64,000 nucleotides of DNA from Paenibacillus swuensis (lineage in GTDB: Bacteria; Bacillota; Bacilli; Paenibacillales; DY6). The stretch spans positions 2,565,001 to 2,629,000 of the forward strand of contig NZ_CP011388.1 in NCBI RefSeq assembly GCF_001644605.1. The letters run 5' to 3'. The notes under the pieces were generated by a model. That model saw only the letters and a list, made by a program, of their open reading frames with translations, did not search any database and was not told the origin of the DNA. Below are positions 22,104 through 31,562 of this stretch, in pieces. Within the stretch, counting starts at the first letter, position 1. Every line of letters starts with the position of its first letter. A program made the translations under genes and the position numbers.

Positions 22104-23192
22104 ATGAGTTACCGTAAATTTTTACTGATCTTTAGTGCTTTTACCGTGCTGTTCGCCTCAGGTGTAATGGCTGCTTTTTATACAGTGGACCCCTTGCAAT
22201 ATTACAGACAGGCGTCGGCCTATCCGCCACTGTACTCCTTTCAGGAACGATATCAGAATCCCGGTTTAGCCCGTAATTACGATTACGACACTATCATCCT
22301 GGGAACCTCCATGACGCAATGCTTCCGGCCGTCCCATGTGGATTCCATACTCGGTGGCAAGACACTGAAGCTGTCAATTGAAGGATCCTATTCCCAAGAA
22401 CAGAATTTAATTGCCAATGTAGCTCTGAAGACAGGCAAGGTGAAGCGTGTCATCTGGGGATTGGATTATTTTGCGCTGAGGGAAGGTAAGGATATTGTTC
22501 GGGAGGATCAGGGACCTTTTCCTTATTTCTTATATGATGATAATCCGTTGAACGACTATAAATATTTGCTGAATGTAACAACGATGAAAATGTCCTGGGA
22601 AATCCTTAAAGGAGAGATGGAAGGGAATCGGCGGGTGAAAAACCTGGACCTTCTTAATAATTGGGACTACCAAGCGACTTACGGCGCGAAGCCGGTGATG
22701 GAGAATTACAAGAAAGCTCTGGAGTTGGAACCGGAACTGAGGATTGGCGAAGATACGTTTGAAGAAGTGAAGACGACGTTTGAGGAAAATGTTTATGATC
22801 TGGTCAAGGCGCATCCGGACGTGGAGTTTATATTCTTTTATCCTCCTTATTCTATTTTAAGGCAACAGGTGTGGCATGAGCTTAATCCGGACCGGTATCA
22901 GAATCAAGAGCTGACGAAAAAGTATATTGTGGATCGGTTCAGCGCCATGCCGAACGTGCAGGTTTATGATTTCCAGAGCGCTAAGGATGTTACGTTCAAT
23001 CTAGCAAATTATAAAGATGTGTCTCATTATTCGGAAGAAATTAATGTGTGGATGTTAAAGAATTTCAAGACGCGCAAGTATTTGGCCCGACCTGATAATA
23101 TTGAACAAACCCTTACGGCGTTGAATGAACAGGTAGAGGCATTGGATGTTTCGGTACTGGCGCAACAGACGGACGCACCTGTGAAACAATAG
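22104..23192 (+). CDS. Membrane-anchored SGNH-hydrolase-like protein, unknown function
   Basis: A 362-aa protein I do not recognise by name. One hydrophobic helix (residues about 6-25) near the N-terminus predicts an uncleaved anchor or signal with an extracytoplasmic body. IILGTSMTQ (64-72) looks like the nucleophile block of SGNH/GDSL hydrolases. KDVSHYSEE near 305 carries a DxxH-like pair, as in block V of that fold. Distant kin could be DltD- or AlgX-like acyl-transfer proteins; this is inference. It interrupts the usual sigH-rpmG order and has its own probable promoter. The start has GAGGGAATG upstream. Confidence 0.7.
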   Translation: MSYRKFLLIFSAFTVLFASGVMAAFYTVDPLQYYRQASAYPPLYSFQERYQNPGLARNYDYDTIILGTSMTQCFRPSHVDSILGGKTLKLSIEGSYSQEQNLIANVALKTGKVKRVIWGLDYFALREGKDIVREDQGPFPYFLYDDNPLNDYKYLLNVTTMKMSWEILKGEMEGNRRVKNLDLLNNWDYQATYGAKPVMENYKKALELEPELRIGEDTFEEVKTTFEENVYDLVKAHPDVEFIFFYPPYSILRQQVWHELNPDRYQNQELTKKYIVDRFSAMPNVQVYDFQSAKDVTFNLANYKDVSHYSEEINVWMLKNFKTRKYLARPDNIEQTLTALNEQVEALDVSVLAQQTDAPVKQ

Positions 23193-23268
23193 GATGGGCC
23201 GTTTAGCTTGCTAAAAATATGTATATAATGCTGGTAAATACAAGTAGCGCAGCGTCAATACAATATCC

Positions 23269-23297
23269 TTGACATGATATTTGCCTTGTGATAAAGT
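23269..23297 (+). promoter_or_regulatory. Promoter of rpmG-secE-nusG
   Basis: A perfect TTGACA (23269-23274) is followed after 15-17 bp by TGATAAAGT (about 23289-23297), a weaker -10. It lies about 85 nt before rpmG. Confidence 0.6.
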
Positions 23298-23382
23298 GTT
23301 TTAGGTAGCCCTAATTATGCGTACGAATTTTTAGGTTGAACATAAACGACTATATATAAGGTTGTCTGGGGAGGTGCACAGC

Positions 23383-23532
23383 ATGCGGGTAATCATTACT
23401 TTAGCTTGTACGAACTGCAAACAAAGAAACTACGCAACGACAAAGAATAAGCGCAACAACCCCGACCGCATCGAGTTGAAGAAGTACTGCAAGTACTGTA
23501 ACGAATCAACAGCTCATCGCGAAACGCGGTAG
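23383..23532 (+). CDS. rpmG: 50S ribosomal protein L33 (zinc-ribbon type)
   Basis: A 49-aa protein too short for most gene finders. Translation reads [12 protein letters not shown] and continues to HRETR. Two CxxC pairs (C9/C12 and C36/C39) show it is the zinc-binding form, as opposed to the cysteine-free zinc-independent paralogue induced by zinc starvation. GAGGTG lies 7 nt before the ATG. The rpmG-secE-nusG order is typical of Bacillales. Confidence 0.95.
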   Translation: MRVIITLACTNCKQRNYATTKNKRNNPDRIELKKYCKYCNESTAHRETR

Positions 23533-23556
23533 TAGTTCCTTTGGAGGTGTAGTATC

Positions 23557-23769
23557 GTGGCTTTCATCAGCAGAATGAAACAAAGCTTTGGAACATCATT
23601 TTCTTTTTTCACGGACAGCGTAGCTGAACTGAAGAAAGTGAAATGGCCTAGCCGCAAAGAACTGACAAGCTATACAATTGTTGTTGTGCTTACAGTGGTG
23701 TTTGTTACGATTTATTTCGCTATTCTTGACCTCGGTATTTCTGAACTGCTGCGTCTTGTATTTGAATGA
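23557..23769 (+). CDS. secE: Preprotein translocase subunit SecE
   Basis: A 70-aa single-span subunit of the SecYEG channel. An amphipathic segment with the conserved ELKKVKWPSRKEL (about residues 25-37) is followed by one transmembrane helix (about 39-60). It starts at GTG, with TTGGAGGTG immediately upstream. The short one-helix form is normal for Gram-positives. Confidence 0.96.
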   Translation: MAFISRMKQSFGTSFSFFTDSVAELKKVKWPSRKELTSYTIVVVLTVVFVTIYFAILDLGISELLRLVFE

Positions 23770-23793
23770 AAGTAGATCCAAGGGTGGCTTGTT

Positions 23794-24333
23794 ATGGAGA
23801 TGGAGAAAAGATGGTATGTAGTTCATACCTATTCCGGGTATGAGAACAAAGTGAAAGCCAATTTAGAGAAGCGTGTCGAATCTATGAGTATGACCGACAA
23901 GATTTTCCGCGTGCTTGTTCCGATGGAAGAAGAGATTGTGAACAAGGACGGGAAGAAGAAGACCGTTATGCGTAAAGTATATCCGGGCTATGTCCTAGTA
24001 GAAATGATTCAGACAGATGATTCTTGGTACGTTGTGCGTAACACTCCAGGGGTTACCGGCTTCGTAGGGTCCACGGGTGCAGGCTCCAAGCCTACAGCTT
24101 TGCTTCCTGAAGAAGTTGAATCCATCCTCAAGCATATGGGTATGGAAGAGCCGAAGGCGAAGATTGACTTCGAACTGAAGGAGAACGTACGCGTGAAGGT
24201 TGGGCCTTTCGCGAACTTTGTCGGGTCTGTGGAAGAAATTCTCGTGGACAAGATGAAGTTGAAAGTGCATGTGAATATGTTCGGCAGAGAAACGCCGCTA
24301 GAATTGGATTTCACGCAAGTAGAGAAGATTTAA
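23794..24333 (+). CDS. nusG: Transcription elongation factor NusG
   Basis: A 179-aa factor that binds RNA polymerase and modulates pausing and termination. The NGN domain has RWYVVHTYSGYE near residue 6 and VYPGYVLVEM near 63. The KOW domain follows with VRVKVGPFANFVGSVEEI. Length and order (secE-nusG-rplK) are standard. AAGGGTGG precedes the ATG. Confidence 0.97.
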   Translation: MEMEKRWYVVHTYSGYENKVKANLEKRVESMSMTDKIFRVLVPMEEEIVNKDGKKKTVMRKVYPGYVLVEMIQTDDSWYVVRNTPGVTGFVGSTGAGSKPTALLPEEVESILKHMGMEEPKAKIDFELKENVRVKVGPFANFVGSVEEILVDKMKLKVHVNMFGRETPLELDFTQVEKI

Positions 24334-24414
24334 TTCTTCTTGTTCTTGCTGTGTTTTTCATGAAGCGCGCGGAGACTCTGTGTGGCTTGTCTGCAAGTGG
24401 CAGGCCATGGTTTA

Positions 24415-24442
24415 GTGGGAGGGAAACATCCCGTTACACCAC
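24415..24442 (+). promoter_or_regulatory. Candidate L1-binding mRNA hairpin before rplK
   Basis: GTGG (24415-24418) pairs with CCAC (24439-24442) and an inner GGG (24421-24423) with CCC (24430-24432), leaving an asymmetric internal loop containing GA and GTTACA. The 23S L1-stalk helix in this window (2402-2458) has the same GTGGGAG and GTT..ACCAC strands. It lies 24 nt before rplK, placed for L1 feedback on translation. Binding is inferred. Confidence 0.65.
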
Positions 24443-24465
24443 ATTATGGCAAGGAGGTGTTTTAC

Positions 24466-24891
24466 ATGGCTAAAAAGGTTATCAAGATGGTGAAATTGCA
24501 GATTCCTGCAGGTAAAGCGAATCCAGCTCCTCCGGTAGGTCCGGCGTTGGGTCAAGCAGGTGTCAACATTATGGCTTTCTGTAAAGAGTTTAACGCTCGT
24601 ACCGCAGATCAAGCAGGTCTTATTATTCCTGTTGTTATCACTGTATTCGAGGATCGTTCCTTTACATTCGAAACCAAGACTCCACCGGCTGCTGTATTGC
24701 TTCGTGTAGCTGCGGGAATCGCTAAAGGTTCCGGCGAACCGAACAAGAAGAAAGTCGCAACAGTGAAACGCGCGAAAGTTCGCGAAATCGCTGAACAGAA
24801 AATGCCTGACCTTAACGCAGCGTCCGTTGAAGCGGCAATGCTGATGGTTGAAGGTACTGCCCGTTCCATGGGTATCGTAGTCGAAGACTAG
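24466..24891 (+). CDS. rplK: 50S ribosomal protein L11
   Basis: A 141-aa protein of the GTPase-associated centre and the site of RelA stimulation. The proline-rich [19 protein letters not shown] (about residues 18-36) hinge is visible, and the C-terminal rRNA-binding domain is complete. AAGGAGGTG precedes the ATG at 24466; the frame open from 24382 crosses the leader hairpin and is rejected. It is followed by rplA, with a second L1-like hairpin between. Confidence 0.97.
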   Translation: MAKKVIKMVKLQIPAGKANPAPPVGPALGQAGVNIMAFCKEFNARTADQAGLIIPVVITVFEDRSFTFETKTPPAAVLLRVAAGIAKGSGEPNKKKVATVKRAKVREIAEQKMPDLNAASVEAAMLMVEGTARSMGIVVED

Positions 24892-24927
24892 TCGTTTGTC
24901 TCGCGGCCTGCAATGCAGGCTTGCATA

Positions 24928-24953
24928 GTGGGAGGAATATCCGCTAATACCAC
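24928..24953 (+). promoter_or_regulatory. Candidate L1-binding mRNA hairpin before rplA
   Basis: GTGG (24928-24931) pairs with CCAC (24950-24953), and GGA (24934-24936) with TCC (24940-24942). The unpaired GA and GCTAATA parts match the hairpin before rplK and the L1 site of 23S rRNA. It sits directly before the AAAGGAGG ribosome site of rplA, the gene for L1 itself, so occupancy would mask translation. Confidence 0.65.
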
Positions 24954-24970
24954 AAAGGAGGAGAATATTT

Positions 24971-25663
24971 ATGCCGAAACACGGAAAGAAATATGTAGAA
25001 GCAGCAAAGCTGATCGACAGCGAAGCGACTTACGAGTCTCTTGAAGCGATTGAGCTTGTTAAGAAAGCAGCGACTGCCAAGTTCGACGAGACCGTTGAAG
25101 TTGCAGTTCGTCTGGGCGTAGATCCAAGAAAACAAGACCAGGCTGTTCGTGGCGTAGTTGTATTGCCGCACGGAACTGGTAAGACTAAACGTGTCCTTGT
25201 TTTCGCGAAAGGTGAGAAAGCGAAAGAGGCGGAAGCTGCTGGAGCGGACTTCGTTGGCGATCAAGACCTGATCAACAAAATCCAACAAGGCTGGTTCGAG
25301 TTTGATGTCTGCGTAGCTACACCTGACATGATGGCTGAAGTCGGTAAACTGGGTCGTGTACTCGGTGGTAAAGGCCTAATGCCAAACCCTAAAGCTGGCA
25401 CGGTAACTTTCGATGTAACCAAAGCGGTTCAGGAGATCAAAGCGGGTAAAATCGAATACCGTCTGGATAAAGCAGGACAAATCCACGCGCCAATCGGTAA
25501 AGTATCCTTCGATGCAGAGAAGTTGAACGAGAACTTCCGTACACTTGTTGAAGCATTGAACAGAGCTAAACCGGCTGCGGCGAAAGGCATCTACTTGAAG
25601 AACATTGCTGTTTCTTCGACAATGGGCCCGAGCGCACGCGTTAACGTACAATCTTTCAGATAA
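24971..25663 (+). CDS. rplA: 50S ribosomal protein L1
   Basis: A 230-aa protein of the L1 stalk, which guides E-site tRNA release, and a known translational repressor of its own operon in several bacteria. The L1 signature with [19 protein letters not shown] lies near residues 119-137. AAGGAGGAG precedes the ATG. A hairpin resembling its rRNA site is just upstream. Confidence 0.97.
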   Translation: MPKHGKKYVEAAKLIDSEATYESLEAIELVKKAATAKFDETVEVAVRLGVDPRKQDQAVRGVVVLPHGTGKTKRVLVFAKGEKAKEAEAAGADFVGDQDLINKIQQGWFEFDVCVATPDMMAEVGKLGRVLGGKGLMPNPKAGTVTFDVTKAVQEIKAGKIEYRLDKAGQIHAPIGKVSFDAEKLNENFRTLVEALNRAKPAAAKGIYLKNIAVSSTMGPSARVNVQSFR

Positions 25664-25707
25664 GATAAACTTAAGAGAAGTTATTGTTGGTTGTTAAAGA
25701 TTGGCAA

Positions 25708-25736
25708 TTGACTAACTCAAATGGTTGTGTTATTCT
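25708..25736 (+). promoter_or_regulatory. Promoter of the L10 leader and rplJ-rplL
   Basis: TTGACT (25708-25713) and TATTCT (25731-25736) are exactly 17 bp apart, placing the start near 25743, before the L10 leader. Confidence 0.7.
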
Positions 25737-25774
25737 GATTTACGTTGTTGTTCTGATGTAACATAAACAGTTGA

Positions 25775-25905
25775 ATATGCTAACCGTAGACAGTAGGTGC
25801 TTTAAAGCTTAATTTCCTACCGAGGTGTTGTGATATATTAGGTCGTTTTCTTCGTGAAAATTTAACCGAACTTCATGCCTTCGTAGATGTCTACGGAGGC
25901 TTTTT
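25775..25905 (+). ncRNA. Ribosomal protein L10 leader
   Basis: The region carries the L10 leader blocks accgtagacagtaggtgc (25783-25800) and cctaccgaggtg (25816-25827), then a terminator hairpin GCCTTCGTAG (25877-25886) with CTACGGAGGC (25891-25900) and five T residues. In Bacillales the L10(L12)4 complex binds such leaders and promotes termination before rplJ-rplL. Exact 5' boundary is uncertain. Confidence 0.9.
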
Positions 25906-25951
25906 CTATGAAGTTTCGGTATGTACCTAGAAATTATAGGAGGTGGACAGT

Positions 25952-26449
25952 TTGGCAAATACCAAGATTATTGAACAGAAAGAATTACGTGTTGGTGAAG
26001 TGGCAACGAAATTGCGCGAGAGCAGTTGTACCGTTGTTGCGGATTACCGCGGATTGAATGTTTCCCAAATTACTGAGCTTCGTAAGCAGCTTCGTGAAGC
26101 GGGAATTGAATTCCAAGTGCTGAAGAATTCTTTAACTAGACGTGCTACGGCGCAAACCGAGTTGACAGAATTAGACGAACACCTTACGGGTCCTACGGCG
26201 ATCGCTTTCTCTACTGGCGATTTGGTAGCCCCAGCGAAAATCCTAACGGCTTTCGCGAAGAAGAACGACGCTCTTAAAGTTAAAGGCGGCGTTGTGGAAG
26301 GTCGCGTAGTTGGCTACGATCAGATCAAAGCTCTAGCAGACCTGCCATCCAGAGACGGACTTCTTTCCATGTTGCTTAGCGTACTTCAAGCTCCGGTTCG
26401 CAACTTTGCCCTTGCGGTTAAAGCTGTATCCGAGAAGCAAGAAGCTTAA
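25952..26449 (+). CDS. rplJ: 50S ribosomal protein L10
   Basis: A 165-aa protein forming the base of the L7/L12 stalk. The N-terminal rRNA-binding part includes [22 protein letters not shown]-terminal helices bind L12 dimers. The start is TTG at 25952, since AGGAGGTG (25938-25945) ends 6 nt before it; the earlier GTG (25943) lies inside that site. Feedback through the L10 leader is expected. Confidence 0.95.
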   Translation: MANTKIIEQKELRVGEVATKLRESSCTVVADYRGLNVSQITELRKQLREAGIEFQVLKNSLTRRATAQTELTELDEHLTGPTAIAFSTGDLVAPAKILTAFAKKNDALKVKGGVVEGRVVGYDQIKALADLPSRDGLLSMLLSVLQAPVRNFALAVKAVSEKQEA

Positions 26450-26503
26450 TCTATTCACCCTTTTTCAACAAACAAATCTATTTAAAATAACGGAGGTATA
26501 TCC

Positions 26504-26866
26504 ATGAGTAACGAGCAAATCCTAGAAGCGATTAAAGGTATGACTATTCTTGAACTGAACGACCTGGTAAAAGCAATTGAAGAAGAATTCGGCGTAACAG
26601 CAGCAGCACCAGTAGCTGTGGGCGGCGGCGCAGCAGCAGCTGAAGTTGAAGAGCAATCCGAGTTTGACGTAATCCTTAACAACGCTGGCGCATCCAAAAT
26701 CAACGTAATCAAAGCTGTTCGCGAACTTACAGGCCTTGGTCTGAAAGAAGCGAAAGACTTGGTTGATAACGCTCCTAAAGCAATCAAAGAAAAAGTTGGC
26801 AAAGAAGAAGCAGACGCGGTTAAAGCTAAGCTTGAAGAAGCCGGCGCATCCGTAGAAGTTAAATAA
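26504..26866 (+). CDS. rplL: 50S ribosomal protein L7/L12
   Basis: A 120-aa stalk protein. The N-terminal dimerisation domain is followed by an alanine-rich hinge ([14 protein letters not shown], about residues 33-46). The C-terminal domain that contacts translation factors has [26 protein letters not shown] precedes the ATG. It ends at a strong terminator. Confidence 0.98.
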   Translation: MSNEQILEAIKGMTILELNDLVKAIEEEFGVTAAAPVAVGGGAAAAEVEEQSEFDVILNNAGASKINVIKAVRELTGLGLKEAKDLVDNAPKAIKEKVGKEEADAVKAKLEEAGASVEVK

Positions 26867-26881
26867 TTTAGCTTTAATAAC

Positions 26882-26917
26882 GTCCCCTTGAAGCTCACCC
26901 TTCAGGGGGACTTTTTT
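26882..26917 (+). terminator. rplJ-rplL terminator
   Basis: A 12-bp stem (GTCCCCTTGAAG at 26882-26893 with CTTCAGGGGGAC at 26900-26911, one G-U pair), loop CTCACC and six T residues. It starts 15 nt after rplL. Confidence 0.95.
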
Positions 26918-26972
26918 CACACGCAAGAAGACCTGGGTTGACATTCTTTCGAGTTACTATGGAGGTTCATTA

Positions 26973-27575
26973 ATGTCGGAACACTATTATACGAATAAAC
27001 CTTCTACCGTTCACAAGCGACATACGATTGAACAAGAGCTCGTGGGCCGCAAGTTTACATTCGTGACGGATAGCGGTGTTTTCTCCAAAACAGGTGTCGA
27101 TTATGGTAGCAAAGTGCTGATTCAGCATATGTCCATTCCTGAGCATGCTGAAGTGCTGGATGTAGGTTGCGGATACGGTCCAATCGGATTAGCGGCAGCA
27201 ACGCTTGCATCTGCAGGCCGGGTCACCATGGTGGACATTAATGAGCGTGCCGTGGAACTCGCTAAAGAAAATGCGACACGCAACGGGATCTCAAATGTAG
27301 ACATTATGCAAAGCGATGCGCTTGAAAGTCTGCAAGGCAGAACTTTCGACATCATTCTGACCAATCCGCCAATTCGCGCCGGTAAAGACGTGGTACACTC
27401 GATCTTCGAGCAATCTGCGAATCATCTGAAGCCCGGAGGTCAGCTGTGGGTTGTCATCCAGAAGAAGCAAGGCGCCCCGTCAGCCTTATCGAAACTGGAG
27501 GATTTATTCTCTAATGTAGAGGAGAAAGCTAAGGACAAGGGATATCGCATTTTTTGCGCAAAAAAAGCAGATTGA
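26973..27575 (+). CDS. ybxB: Class I SAM methyltransferase, RsmC-like (YbxB family)
   Basis: A 200-aa Rossmann-fold methyltransferase. SAM motif I is VLDVGCGYGPIG (about residues 61-72), motif II VDINERAV, and the catalytic NPP motif is TNPPIRAGK near 130. The NPP motif points to guanine or adenine N-methylation, and RsmC (16S G1207) is the nearest known relative. TGGAGGT precedes the ATG. Position between rplL and rpoB matches B. subtilis ybxB. Confidence 0.9.
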   Translation: MSEHYYTNKPSTVHKRHTIEQELVGRKFTFVTDSGVFSKTGVDYGSKVLIQHMSIPEHAEVLDVGCGYGPIGLAAATLASAGRVTMVDINERAVELAKENATRNGISNVDIMQSDALESLQGRTFDIILTNPPIRAGKDVVHSIFEQSANHLKPGGQLWVVIQKKQGAPSALSKLEDLFSNVEEKAKDKGYRIFCAKKAD

Positions 27576-27898
27576 GTTGGAATTGACTTCAAATTCTGCT
27601 TGTGTTATCATTATAAAATGTCAGTATTGGGATGGTCTCATTTTTCTTTAGTTTGCTAAAATGTCAAGTTCTTTTTTATCATTTTTATGAATAAAAAATC
27701 GAGCGTTGACGTATAATGTTTAAATTTTGCGGCAAATCTACAAGAAGTGGGATCATAGGCAACAGCTAGAATAACATTTTTGGGAGCAGAAAACTCTTTG
27801 GGAGCAATTTTGTTAGGATTGCTTTACTAAGGGCTTTCTTTTATGTCTTTCTGTTTCCGAAATCGGGTATGAAAGTAGACATGAGGGGTGAGTTTAAG
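27576..27898 (+). other. rpoB upstream region
   Basis: This AT-rich 323-bp stretch shows no gene. TTGACG (27706-27711) and TATAAT (27712-27717) abut and cannot be partners of one promoter. A 10-bp direct repeat TTTGGGAGCA occurs at 27779-27788 and 27797-27806. A promoter for rpoB is expected but I cannot place one with confidence. Confidence 0.5.
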
Positions 27899-30800
27899 TT
27901 GGCAGGTCAACTTGTTCAATTAGGAAGACGCACTCGGAGAAGTTATGCCAGAATCGAAGAAGTGCTAGAAGTTCCGAACCTGATCGAAATCCAACAGAAA
28001 TCCTATGAGTGGTTTCTGGAAGAGGGATTGCGAGAGATGTTTCAAGATATTTCTCCGATTCAGGATTTCACAGGCAACCTGGTTCTGGAGTTTATTGACT
28101 ACAGTCTGGGCGAACCGAAGTATTCTGTCGATGAGTCCAAGGAACGAGACGTAACCTATGCGGCACCGCTGCGTGTTAAAGTGCGTCTAATCAATAAGGA
28201 AACCGGCGAAGTCAAGGAACAAGAAGTGTTCATGGGTGACTTCCCGCTGATGACCGATACGGGTACCTTTATTATTAACGGTGCGGAACGGGTTATCGTC
28301 AGCCAGCTGGTTCGCTCTCCTAGCGTCTATTTTAGCACAAAAGTCGACAAGAATGGGAAGAAAACATATACAGCTACCGTTATCCCTAACCGCGGTGCTT
28401 GGTTGGAGCTGGAGACCGATGCGAAGGATATTATCTATGTCCGTATTGATCGCACAAGAAAGATTCCGGTCACAGTTCTGTTAAGAGCATTGGGTTTTGG
28501 TACGGATGCAGAAATTATCGAATTGCTCGGTGAAGACGAGTATATTCGGAATACGCTGGATAAGGATAGCACGGATTCTACCGAAAAAGCATTAATCGAG
28601 ATTTACGAGCGTCTTCGCCCGGGCGAACCTCCTACACTGGATAATGCGAGAAGCTTATTGGTCGCGCGTTTCTTTGATCCGAAGCGTTATGATCTTGCGA
28701 ATGTCGGTAGATATAAGATAAACAAAAAACTACACATTAAAAACAGATTGTTTAATCAACGTCTTGCTGAGACGCTGGTAGACCCGGAAACAGGCGAGAT
28801 TATCGCTGAAGCCGGTCAAATGATCGATCGTCGTCTACTAGACGAGATTCTGCCTAGTTTGGAGAAGAACGTAGGTTTCAGAGAGCACCGCATAGCTGCG
28901 GGCGTTCAAGATGCGGACAGCATTCCTCTTCAAACGATCAGTGTATTTGCACCGGATGAAGATGGTCGTGTAATCAAGATTATCTCGAACGGTATTATCG
29001 ATAAGAGCATCAAGAACATTACATCATCCGATATTATCGCTTCGATTAACTATTTCATGAATCTGTTGCATGGCATCGGCAGCACGGATGATATTGACCA
29101 TTTGGGCAATCGTCGTTTGCGTTCCGTCGGTGAACTCCTTCAGAATCAATTCCGTATCGGTTTATCCCGGATGGAACGTGTGGTTCGTGAGAGAATGTCC
29201 ATTCAGGACGCTAATGTAATTACGCCTCAAGCGCTGATCAACATACGGCCCGTGATTGCGTCCATTAAAGAGTTCTTCGGAAGCTCCCAACTCTCGCAAT
29301 TTATGGATCAAACGAATCCGCTGGCTGAACTTACGCACAAACGTCGTCTGTCCGCTCTCGGACCCGGCGGTTTGACTCGTGAGCGCGCGGGCTTTGAAGT
29401 TCGTGACGTCCATCACTCTCACTACGGCCGTATGTGCCCGATTGAGACTCCTGAGGGACCGAACATCGGTTTGATTAACTCCTTGTCCACCTTCGCTCGA
29501 ATTAACGAGTATGGCTTCATTGAGGCGCCTTACCGTTGGGTTGATCCGAAGACAGGAAAGGTAACGGAACAGATTAGTTACCTGACAGCGGATGAAGAGG
29601 ATAACTATGTTGTCGCACAAGCGAACGTACCGTTGGAAGCAGATGGAACTTTTGCTGAAGACATGGTTATTGTTCGTTACAATAAGCAAGCGGATAATAT
29701 CTTGACGATGCCTCGTGAACGCGTGGATTACATGGACGTATCTCCGAAACAGGTTGTGTCGGTAGCGACGGCGCTCATTCCGTTCCTTGAGAACGATGAC
29801 TCCAACCGCGCCTTGATGGGATCGAACATGCAACGTCAAGCGGTGCCGTTGCTCATACCTAAATCCCCGTTAGTGGGAACAGGTATGGAACATAAGTCGG
29901 CGAAAGATTCCGGCGTATGTATCGTGGCTAAGCATGACGGAATCATTGAGAAGGTTTCGGCGAATGAAATCTGGCTTCGTCGTCAGGAAATGGTAGACGG
30001 TAAACTTGTAAACGGCGATATCGTGAAGCACAAGCTTCATAAGTTTATGCGTTCCAACCAAGGTACCTGCATCAACCAACGCCCGATCTGCCATAAAGGC
30101 GAGATTATCAAGAAGGGTGACATCTTAGCGGACGGACCGTCCACCGAGATGGGTGAACTGGCGCTTGGACGCAACGTAGTTGTAGCGTTCATGACTTGGG
30201 AAGGTTACAACTATGAGGATGCGATCCTGCTTAGTGAGAAGCTTGTGAAAGAGGATGTTTACACCTCCATTCACATTGAAGAATACGAGTCCGAAGCGCG
30301 GGATACGAAGCTTGGACCAGAAGAGATCACACGCGATATTCCGAACGTCGGTGAAGACGCGTTGAAGAATCTGGATGAGCGCGGAATTATCCGTGTCGGC
30401 GCTGAAATCGCAGCCGGCGATATCCTGGTAGGTAAAGTAACGCCGAAGGGTGTTACGGAACTGACCGCGGAAGAGCGCCTATTACACGCCATCTTCGGGG
30501 AGAAAGCACGCGAAGTGCGTGACACCTCCTTGCGCGTACCTCACGGAACCGACGGAATCGTCGTTGACGTGAAAGTATTTACCCGTGAGAACGGGGACGA
30601 GCTGCCGCCGGGTGTGAACCAGCTGGTTCGCGCATACATCGCGCAGAAGCGTAAAATTTCCGAAGGTGACAAGATGGCCGGACGTCACGGAAACAAGGGT
30701 GTTATCGCCCGCATCTTGCCTGAAGAAGATATGCCGTTCCTGCCGGACGGAACGCCTGTTGAAGTTGTTCTGAACCCATTGGGCGTACCTTCCCGTATGA

Positions 30801-31444
30801 ATATCGGACAGGTGCTTGAAGTTCACTTAGGCATGGCTGCCAAAGCATTGGGAATTTACACAGCTTCGCCGGTATTTGACGGCGCGCGTGAGTATGATGT
30901 TTTCGACGCCATGGAAGAAGCAGGCATGCAGCGTAACGGTAAGACTGTACTATACGACGGACGGACAGGCGATACGTTTGAACGTGAAGTTACCGTCGGT
31001 GTCATGTACATGATTAAACTGGCGCACATGGTTGATGACAAGATCCATGCCCGTTCCACAGGTCCTTACTCTCTCGTTACGCAACAGCCACTGGGCGGTA
31101 AAGCTCAATTCGGCGGACAGCGTTTCGGTGAGATGGAAGTTTGGGCACTCGAGGCATACGGAGCCGCTTATACGCTTCAAGAAATCCTTACCGTGAAGTC
31201 TGATGATGTGGTCGGCCGTGTGAAAACGTACGAGTCCATCGTCAAAGGCGAGAATGTTCCGGAGCCAGGTGTTCCTGAATCGTTCAAGGTATTGATTAAG
31301 GAGCTGCAGAGCTTGGGTATGGATGTCAAGATTCTCACCAAGAATGAAGAAGAAATCGAAATGAAAGAACTCGATGATGAAGATGATACGACCAGCGATA
31401 AGCTGAACCTCAACCTTGAGGGTGCGGAAGCCGGCGTGGAATAA
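27899..31444 (+). CDS. rpoB: RNA polymerase beta subunit
   Basis: A 1,181-aa core subunit. The rifampicin pocket segment reads [20 protein letters not shown] near residue 465, with the usual S, Q, D, H and R residues, so no resistance change is seen. [13 protein letters not shown] and the C-terminal [20 protein letters not shown] are conserved. The tail is acidic (DDEDDT). The start is TTG at 27899: GAGGGGTG (27883-27890) lies 8 nt before it and the family N-terminus is M(A/T)GQLVQ; ATG codons at 27869 and 27881 are in frame but poorer. Confidence 0.97.
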   Translation: MAGQLVQLGRRTRRSYARIEEVLEVPNLIEIQQKSYEWFLEEGLREMFQDISPIQDFTGNLVLEFIDYSLGEPKYSVDESKERDVTYAAPLRVKVRLINKETGEVKEQEVFMGDFPLMTDTGTFIINGAERVIVSQLVRSPSVYFSTKVDKNGKKTYTATVIPNRGAWLELETDAKDIIYVRIDRTRKIPVTVLLRALGFGTDAEIIELLGEDEYIRNTLDKDSTDSTEKALIEIYERLRPGEPPTLDNARSLLVARFFDPKRYDLANVGRYKINKKLHIKNRLFNQRLAETLVDPETGEIIAEAGQMIDRRLLDEILPSLEKNVGFREHRIAAGVQDADSIPLQTISVFAPDEDGRVIKIISNGIIDKSIKNITSSDIIASINYFMNLLHGIGSTDDIDHLGNRRLRSVGELLQNQFRIGLSRMERVVRERMSIQDANVITPQALINIRPVIASIKEFFGSSQLSQFMDQTNPLAELTHKRRLSALGPGGLTRERAGFEVRDVHHSHYGRMCPIETPEGPNIGLINSLSTFARINEYGFIEAPYRWVDPKTGKVTEQISYLTADEEDNYVVAQANVPLEADGTFAEDMVIVRYNKQADNILTMPRERVDYMDVSPKQVVSVATALIPFLENDDSNRALMGSNMQRQAVPLLIPKSPLVGTGMEHKSAKDSGVCIVAKHDGIIEKVSANEIWLRRQEMVDGKLVNGDIVKHKLHKFMRSNQGTCINQRPICHKGEIIKKGDILADGPSTEMGELALGRNVVVAFMTWEGYNYEDAILLSEKLVKEDVYTSIHIEEYESEARDTKLGPEEITRDIPNVGEDALKNLDERGIIRVGAEIAAGDILVGKVTPKGVTELTAEERLLHAIFGEKAREVRDTSLRVPHGTDGIVVDVKVFTRENGDELPPGVNQLVRAYIAQKRKISEGDKMAGRHGNKGVIARILPEEDMPFLPDGTPVEVVLNPLGVPSRMNIGQVLEVHLGMAAKALGIYTASPVFDGAREYDVFDAMEEAGMQRNGKTVLYDGRTGDTFEREVTVGVMYMIKLAHMVDDKIHARSTGPYSLVTQQPLGGKAQFGGQRFGEMEVWALEAYGAAYTLQEILTVKSDDVVGRVKTYESIVKGENVPEPGVPESFKVLIKELQSLGMDVKILTKNEEEIEMKELDDEDDTTSDKLNLNLEGAEAGVE

Positions 31445-31450
31445 TACCGA

Positions 31451-31470
31451 AGTCCGGGGCAACCCGGACT
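31451..31470 (+). repeat. AGTCCGGG hairpin between rpoB and rpoC
   Basis: A perfect stem AGTCCGGG (31451-31458) with CCCGGACT (31463-31470) and a GCAA tetraloop, extended by ACCG (31446-31449) and CGGT (31473-31476). It is followed by CTTTTC, a weak T-run. Related hairpins occur after rpoC and before tuf. Confidence 0.8.
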
Positions 31471-31562
31471 GCCGGTCTTTTCATTGAGATGAAACTTTCA
31501 TAATAGTCGATAACATACAGTTCGGGCAAAATCATTAGCACATTCAAGAGGAGGGTTGCTCC

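Noticed and set aside
27706-27717. TTGACG directly followed by TATAAT before rpoB, looking like a promoter
   Set aside because: The two hexamers abut with no spacer, so they cannot be the -35 and -10 of one promoter, and neither has a partner at 16-18 bp.
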